A DNA stretch of 64,000 nucleotides from Spongilla lacustris (lineage: Eukaryota > Porifera > Demospongiae > Spongillida > Spongillidae): the NCBI GenBank assembly GCA_949361645.1, contig OX442416.1:14517969-14581968 (forward strand), in the 5' to 3' direction. The notes below the pieces were generated by a model that saw only the letters and a list, made by a program, of their open reading frames with translations, made no database searches and had not been told where the DNA came from. Positions 59,101 to 64,000 of this stretch are shown here, one piece after another. The position numbers and the translations under genes were made by a program. The first letter of the stretch is position 1. Each line of letters starts with the position of its first letter.

Positions 59101-62100
59101 ACCTTATATGGTACACATACCTCACCCCCACCCTCCTTATATTGTACCTCCTAATACCTTATATGGTACACATACCTCACCCCCCACCCTCCTTATATTG
59201 TACCTCCTAATACCTTACATGTATATGGTACCTCCTAATACCTTGCACTTGCAGAAGATGAAGACCAAGGATGCAGCCAAGGGCAAAGGTCCGGACCAGA
59301 AGCTGCAGCATGCCGAGGAGAAGTACACACAGGCAAAGCAGCTGTACGACGAGATCACAGATGAGCTGTACAAGGAGCTGCCCACGTTGTATGACAGGTT
59401 AGGAGTGTATAAGCTAGCTGGCCATGGGTTAGGAGGGTAGCTAGCTGGCCATAGGTTAGGGTGCATGGAAGGCTATGGGAGAATATATTACATGTACATC
59501 ATGTGATATATACATGTATGGCAGGGTACAGGTGTGCTTTTTGTATAGAAGGCTGACCACATTGTTAGGAGTGTACGTGCATGCGGAAGACATGCTGATG
59601 GGTGTGTATTATATGGAAATCGGCTTAGGTTACACGTGTGTATGGCAGGTCAAGGGTTTTATAGACAGGGCTGAGCTGCCTGCTTGTTTGAAAAGTTAGG
59701 GGTGTGTGGTTTGCATGTCTCATCGTATGGCAGGTTAGAGAGAGAATCACACATGTGCCCAAAATGCTTTTGGTTTGTTTGTTGCTTGTCACTTGTTAAG
59801 GGTGCACATGTGTATTCAAGTGTGGAGCATGTCATGAAAGCCGTATCTAATACATATAAGCAAGGGTAACTTTGTAATCACCGTTGTGTCAAATGGCACT
59901 TGTTTACGATGTGCAATCTTTCATCTGTCATGCATACAGTTATTGCAGCTTAACGAGCAGTTTCTCAACATCATGTGTTAGTGCTGTATGTGGGCCGACT
60001 CATTGAGGGGCGTACCCACAGCAAGGGTCAATAAATAATGTGGATAAAACACTTTGTGATTAGAGAGATAGCCACAAGGCTTGAGGGAGGGAAATGAATT
60101 AATTAGTAGGTCTGTGATGAGTAGTATAAAGGACTGAACGTTGTATTCGAAACCTTTCAGTAATTGTACCCGCTAACAAGAAAATAAGCGTGTTAGTATG
60201 ATACGTGTTTACGATATTACGTAGTTGTAATTTATTGATTATATATAAAATAATTAGCGAAAAAGAAAATAAGTTGATTGTAAAAGTTATGCCAAAAAAC
60301 AAGAACAAATTCGGTTTAGGAGGTGGTCAGTGGCGGCTCGCGACAGTTGCAAAGGCTGCCACAGCCCAGGTGGGTTTTAATTCACGGAAGATCATACCAC
60401 CCAGTCATCATTCCACCTTGAAATAGTCCCACTTGTGTAGGTTAGTACACAGGTAAGGATTATCCCGTACCGATGATAAAGTTTGGGTGGAACAGCTGTT
60501 ACCTTATCTACCCTGTTCGTAACCGCGCGCTTGTGGGTTTGTAAGCGATGCATGTAACGGGGACCGTGCAATTAGCTTGTCACGTGGAGAGGAGTGCACT
60601 TTAGGGAATGTACTGTTGCTGCTGGGTGCTGTGTTAGTAGCAGGGCTACTCTAGAGGACTGGTTTACCAAAAATAAATGTAGTTGATTTGTCTGTTTCTG
60701 GGATTTAATTTACAATGGAGCAGCATACATGTACCTTGATGTAAATAATCATCAATAACTTATGATTCGGCCAGAAAAACATAATCCTGCACTGTCAAAG
60801 CTGCACGGGCTTGGACCATACTGTAGCACGGCCCTAGTTACTTGTGAATGATCTAAGTGATATGTGTGTACATGTAGTTCGTAAAAAAAGATTTTAATCC
60901 CCTCCCAAAAATGGCGAGGGGGGGGGGGGGGGGGGGGGGGGGAGTGATCCATCCTGGAATGATGTGTCTAAACTGTGTGATTGGCTGTTGTGTAGGAGAT
61001 ATTGGTTACGTTGGTTGGGGATGGGGAGGTGGGGGGATGGGGGTCCACTTTTCCCCTTCCTGGACGATGTTTGTTTTCATGCGTACATTTGTACAAGCAC
61101 ACATTTGGCACCTTCATGTACAATGCAGCTTTGAGTACACCTTATTAATCGATCATTCGTTTCATTCTGCAGCCGGATAGAATTTATGGCCAAACTATAT
61201 GACTCCCTATCACGGCACGAATGTCAGTTCCACAGCCAAGTGTCCCAGGTGGGCAAGCCACTACCCCATACGAACATGTATCATTTACAATCACCCCTCT
61301 CTAACATCACCTCAATTTACCCTCCTCCCTCCCTCCCTCCCTCCCTCCCTCCCTCCCTCCCTCCCTCCCTCCCTCCCTCCCTCCCTCCCTCCCTCCCTCC
61401 CTCCCTCCCTCCCTCCCTCCCTCCCTCCCTCCCTCCCTCCCTCCCTCCCTCCCTCCCTCCCTCCCTCCCTCCCTCCCTCCCTCCCTCCCTCCCTCCCTCC
61501 CTCCCTCCCTCCCTCCCTCCCTCCCTCCCTCCCTCCCTCCCTCCCTCCCTCCCTCCCTCCCTCCCTCCCTCCCTCCCTCCCTCCCTCCCTCCCTCCCTCC
61601 CTCCCTCCCTCCCTCCCTCCCTCCCTCCCTCCCTCCCTCCCTCCCTCCCTCCCTCCCTCCCTCCCTCCCTCCCTCCCTCCCTCCCTCCCTCCCTCCCTCC
61701 CTCCCTCCCTCCCTCCCTCCCTCCCTCCCTCCCTCCCTCCCTCCCTCCCTCCCTCCCTCCCTCCCTCCCTCCCTCCCTCCCTCCCTCCCTCCCTCCCTCC
61801 CTCCCTCCCTCCCTCCCTCCCTCCCTCCCTCCCTCCCTCCCTCCCTCCCTCCCTCCCTCCCTCCCTCCCTCCCTCCCTCCATCCAGGTTGAGGAAAAGGT
61901 TTTACAGTTGATGGTCAAGCTAGCTGAGGAAGCTTCCTCAGGAGTGCACAGTACAAAAAGAGAGAGAGATGCTGGGTACTGTTGCCACGACAACCATGCC
62001 TAGACACACATGGCACATGCAAATTCCCTAGTATCCATTAGGCCATAACCCCATAACACAAACTCGCATGCCTGTACATGTACATGTACATGTAGACCTG

Positions 62101-62384
62101 TGTACACCACACACACACCTGTGTACACACCACACACTCACACCTGTGTACACCACACACTCACACACCTGTACACACCACACACTCACACACCTGTGTA
62201 CACCACACACTCACACACCTTCTCAGACCATCGTCCTTCTCGCGGCCTGACTACCAGGACACCACTTCAGAGGGGGGCGACTCCCACTCTTTGGCCGACC
62301 ACAAGCCGGGGGAAGGTACCATCACACCCATGTCCAGTGACACCACTGTGGTGTCCCCTGGGGGCGGGGGAGGAGGAGAAGCCT
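48937..62384 (+). CDS. BIN1: Amphiphysin/BIN1-family N-BAR protein (5' part, continues off the window)
   Basis: Ten plus-strand exons: 48937-49005; one starting inside the N gap and ending 50383; 52164-52218; 52917-53011; 57617-57712; 58353-58415; 59255-59397; 61173-61248; 61887-61975; 62227-62384. All joins seen keep phase. The first exon gives a basic amphipathic helix 0 (VASKKASRVKEK). Then follow FSMFVSNYNKQQ, LQKELVKYTTALK, EVLVEVYEPEWDG, NLLWEDLYNHL, IEKRDRKLTDHD, EEKYTQAKQLYDEITDELYK, ELPTLYDSRIEFMAKLYDSL. These align in order with the three-helix BAR domain of BIN1/amphiphysin, which binds and bends membranes in endocytosis and T-tubule-like invaginations. The last exon is the start of the Ser/Gly-rich linker (SHSLADHKPGEGTITPMSSD). 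The C-terminal SH3 domain is expected beyond 64000. Exons 3 and 6 end in GC donors. The piece of exon 2 in the gap is not visible. Confidence 0.92.
50003..50128. repeat. (GT)n in BIN1 intron 1
   Basis: Near-pure (GT)n with two short breaks, running directly into the assembly gap. It likely caused the gap. Confidence 0.9.
50129..50329. other. Assembly gap (about 200 N)
   Basis: Unknown bases from 50130 to 50329. The gap removes the 5' part of BIN1 exon 2, expected to code for about 7-10 residues between helix 0 and GTTDEGF, and its acceptor. Confidence 0.99.
50397..50610. repeat. GTGTGTGGAGAG minisatellite in BIN1 intron 2
   Basis: About 17 copies of GGAGAGGTGTGT with occasional GA insertions. 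A reverse-complement relative (CTCTCCACACAC) lies at 51380-51520 in the same intron, so the intron RNA could fold on itself. Confidence 0.85.
52600..52914. repeat. CA-rich minisatellite ending at BIN1 exon 4 acceptor
   Basis: Units CATGCACACACACTCACAA, then CACACAC-rich bases, running up to the acceptor ACACACAG at 52916. The intron thus lacks a normal polypyrimidine tract. Confidence 0.85.
53170..54025. other. Left part of BIN1 intron 4
   Basis: Poly-G runs at 53167-53178 and 53787-53806. No gene recognised; a few imperfect inverted repeats only. Confidence 0.45.
54026..54188. mobile_element. Foldback element in BIN1 intron 4
   Basis: Arms of about 75 bases (AGTCTGGGGACCCGAGC and complement, ACCTTTTGTCAATAATGGAG versus CTCCATTATTAATCTTCACA) around a short loop CAGTCTGATG. 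Tips resemble the CTGGGGACGAG family. Confidence 0.75.
54595..55908. mobile_element. TTAA-flanked element with a small ORF, in BIN1 intron 4
   Basis: 1,314 bp. Left tip CCTTTAATCTCCAG, right tip CTGGAGATTAAAGG, each bordered by TTAA (54591-54594, 55909-55912). Just inside both tips sit palindromes made of GTCCTTGATAAAGGAC (left pair 54610-54650, right pair 55850-55893). TTAA duplication with CC-starting TIRs is typical of piggyBac elements, also of Kolobok. It encodes only the 103-aa ORF below, so it is non-autonomous or truncated. Confidence 0.85.
54828..55139 (+). CDS. 103-aa ORF in TTAA element (SH3-like N-terminal region?)
   Basis: Starts MGKNFVVGDAVVGKIKKNQ, continues IVEVIGAGHKCRIRVKWSDG, then TTEETVRGIDKEGV, a basic patch (RCRKRKNCDLD) and an acidic Ser-rich tail. 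The beta-rich GDxVxGKI ... VKWSDGTTTEE pattern resembles a small barrel of the Tudor/chromo/KOW type, but no family can be named. It sits alone in the element. It is likely the leftover N-terminus of a transposase, or an accessory protein. The frame is intact from ATG to stop. Confidence 0.45.
   Translation: MGKNFVVGDAVVGKIKKNQNRSGSIVEVIGAGHKCRIRVKWSDGTTTEETVRGIDKEGVVEENQRCRKRKNCDLDKDVEEGGSEISSSDVESDKDLIFFSSYL
57022..57240. repeat. 12-bp CATGTATGTACA array
   Basis: Tandem TACACATGTATG units forming a self-complementary array. Both strands read as low-complexity peptides. Confidence 0.9.
57316..57494. mobile_element. Small foldback with GGACAGAGGGTCTG tips
   Basis: Left TGTGTGGACAGAGGGTCTGC and right CAGACCCTCTGTCCACACA are inverted, with further pairing GATTAGTTTCTGTTCATT versus AATGAACAGAAAACTAATC inside. 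Lies in BIN1 intron 4. Confidence 0.75.
57770..58250. repeat. 23-bp purine-rich VNTR in BIN1 intron 5
   Basis: About 20 units of GGGGAGGAGGGCTAGGAG plus GGGAT. Strongly G-rich on the coding strand, so the intron RNA could form G-quadruplexes. Confidence 0.9.
58430..59230. repeat. CCTTATATGGTA-containing degenerate repeat in BIN1 intron 6
   Basis: Many dispersed copies of CACCCTCC followed by TACCTTATATGGTA; three near-perfect units at 59062-59220 contain ATTGTACCTCCTAATACCTT. No coding content. Confidence 0.75.
59398..61172. other. BIN1 intron 7
   Basis: Low-complexity start with repeats of TAGCTAGCTGGCCAT, and a poly-G run at 60919-60941. No gene recognised. Confidence 0.55.
61321..61880. 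repeat. 560-nt (CCCT)n tract forming BIN1 intron 8
   Basis: An essentially uninterrupted (CCCT)n run fills most of the 638-nt intron between exons 8 and 9 and ends 6 bases before the acceptor ATCCAG. It is a pure pyrimidine strand. Confidence 0.95.
61976..62226. other. BIN1 intron 9
   Basis: CACACACCTGTGTACACCAC repeats at 62095-62215. Normal GT donor (GG/GTACTG) and AG acceptor (TTCTCAG). Confidence 0.7.
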
Positions 62385-64000
62385 GTGAGTGGTGTGTGTG
62401 ATGGTGTGTGTGTGATGGTGTGTGTGTGATGGTGTGTGTGTGATGGTGTGTGATGGTGTGTGTGTGATGGTGTGTGTGTGATGGTGTGTGTGATGGTGTG
62501 TGATGGTGTGTGTGTGATGGTGTGTGTGGCTGTACATAGGATTGTGTGGTATGCTACATGTATGAGCAACATGTACATGTACCGTATGTGTGATGCTGTG
62601 TGTGATGGTGTGTGTGTGATGTGTGTGTGATGGTGTGTGATGGTGTGTGTGATGGTGTGTGTGTGATGGTGTGTGTGTGTGATGGTGTGTGATTGTGTGT
62701 GTGTGATGGTGTGTGAGATGGTGTGTGTGTGATGGTGTGTGTGGCTGTACATAGGATTGTGTGGTATGCTACATGTATGAGCAACATGTACATGTACCAT
62801 ATGTGAAGCACACATGTACACATGTAAACATGTACATGTATGTGTGTGTCTGTGTCATGTACATGTACACATGTACATGTGTATTTTTCCATGCATTATC
62901 CCATTGGGATGGCCAGCAAGTGCTTCCTATCAGTTGATGACATCTGGTGTGGAGAGCTTACTGCACTAGAAACATTGTACATGTGCCTATGTACATATAC
63001 GTGTGCCTATGTACATATACGTGTGCCTATGTACATATACGTGTGCCTATGTACATGTACATGTACATGTGCATGTGCCTATGGGCATATAGATCTGCCT
63101 ACATGTATGTACATGTGAACTTACTTGTACATGTACATGTACTCATGTATGTGCGAGATGTAGTTTTCAGGTGAAGTGTGAGCTTACGGTGTGTTCATCA
63201 GTGCAGTGGCTGTGTACATGTACATTAACACATCTTCTGTGAAAGAATAAATGAGCATCTTACTTTGTACTTGTCCTACACATGTACGTGTACATGTGTA
63301 TATGTTATGTGGGAGGAATTGTCATGGGACCACTCACTTGTCCCTAACACCATATCCAAGTGTGATAATTATTGAGGCCCCTGCTGAGATTATCGTGTGA
63401 TTGGAACCATTACATTCCATCCCATTTTTTGAGATTCATCTTTTGTATTTCTAAGGAATTGTGGCAGTCCATTTGACATCCTCTCACTTACCCCATGCTG
63501 AGATAATGGCTGCTTGCATATGGTGCTACAGGGATGGAGATGATATTCATCTGGGACCCCATACTGAGGGCATGTACACTGGACCTCTAATGTTGCTTAC
63601 CTGTGTGTGTGTGGGGAAAAATATTGGCCAGTTAAGGGGATTAGTCAATAATATGCATGGATTGGGGCATTATTTAAAACAGTCATGGGGGTGTTTGACA
63701 TAGCAGTGTAGTGCAGTGTAGTGGTCTTTTACAGCTGCTTTTAATTCTCAACTATCACATCCCTTCCATCACCTCCACACCACTCCTCACCTCCACAACA
63801 CTCCTCACCTCTCACACTCCTCACCTCTCACACTCCTCACCTCTCCACAACACTCCTCAACTCTCACACACTCCTCACCTCCATACCACTCCTCACCTCT
63901 CCACAACACTCCTCAACTCTCACACACTCCTCACCTCCATACCACTCCTCACCTCTCCACACCACTCTATACCCTCTCCACACCACTCCTCACCTCACAC
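62385..64000. other. BIN1 intron 10 (incomplete) and right edge
   Basis: A GTGTGTGTGATG array occupies 62390-62750, containing a ~217-bp direct duplication (both copies include GGTATGCTACATGTATGAGC). A CTCCACACCACTCCTCACCT-type array occupies 63765-64000. The open frame 63461-63703 has no recognisable domain and no good splice sites, so no further exon is called. Confidence 0.6.

Noticed and set aside
61186..61993. Open frames of about 230-240 codons reading PPSL or GGRE repeats
   Set aside because: They are the (CCCT)n intron of BIN1 read as protein; the real exons on both sides use other boundaries.

Overview
This window looks like nuclear DNA of an early-branching animal, most likely a demosponge. 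The evidence is spliced genes with animal-specific products (STRIP1/2, amphiphysin/BIN1), mixed tiny introns (51-57 nt) and large repeat-filled introns, a sponge-type orphan 7TM receptor, an ArsB-type transporter of the kind linked to silicon handling in sponges, and dense miniature transposons and microsatellites. The species cannot be fixed from sequence alone. No operon, CRISPR array or prokaryotic gene organisation was seen. Layout: (1) 1-919, unresolved minus-strand exon candidates. (2) 2610-5567 (-), a complete 15-exon SLC18B1-like MFS transporter gene. (3) 5568-10560, degenerate piggyBac and reverse-transcriptase elements. (4) 11273-14290, a 7TM receptor gene followed by a tandem copy that has lost TM5-7. 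(5) 14300-19650, minisatellites, MITEs, a second retroelement fragment and a frameshifted, 5'-truncated ArsB-type pseudogene with an expanded coding repeat. (6) 19872-25645 (-), a second complete SLC18B1-like gene with the same 15 exons. (7) 25700-36960, a transposon graveyard: a nested foldback element, a hAT element with 8-bp target duplication, a pair of 5-bp-TSD elements, and an intron-containing Ginger-like integrase/CXC/Ulp1 relic. (8) 36480-39430, a 22-bp VNTR and a 1,576-nt pure (CA)n tract. (9) 42310-48937, the dense genic part: the intact ArsB-type transporter (+), convergent with STRIP1/2 (-), which is head-to-head with the amphiphysin/BIN1 gene (+). (10) 48937-64000, ten BIN1 exons coding for the N-BAR domain and the start of the linker; the gene runs off the right edge and is interrupted by a 200-N gap. 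Functional reading: the intact genes are a polyamine-type MFS transporter pair, an orphan receptor, an anion/metalloid transporter, a STRIPAK scaffold and a membrane-curvature protein. They share no obvious pathway. The main story is segmental duplication: SLC18B1 twice intact plus exon-1 debris, ArsB and the 7TM gene each as an intact and a broken copy. Transposons with readable target duplications lie on top, one of them inside the short shared STRIP1/BIN1 promoter.
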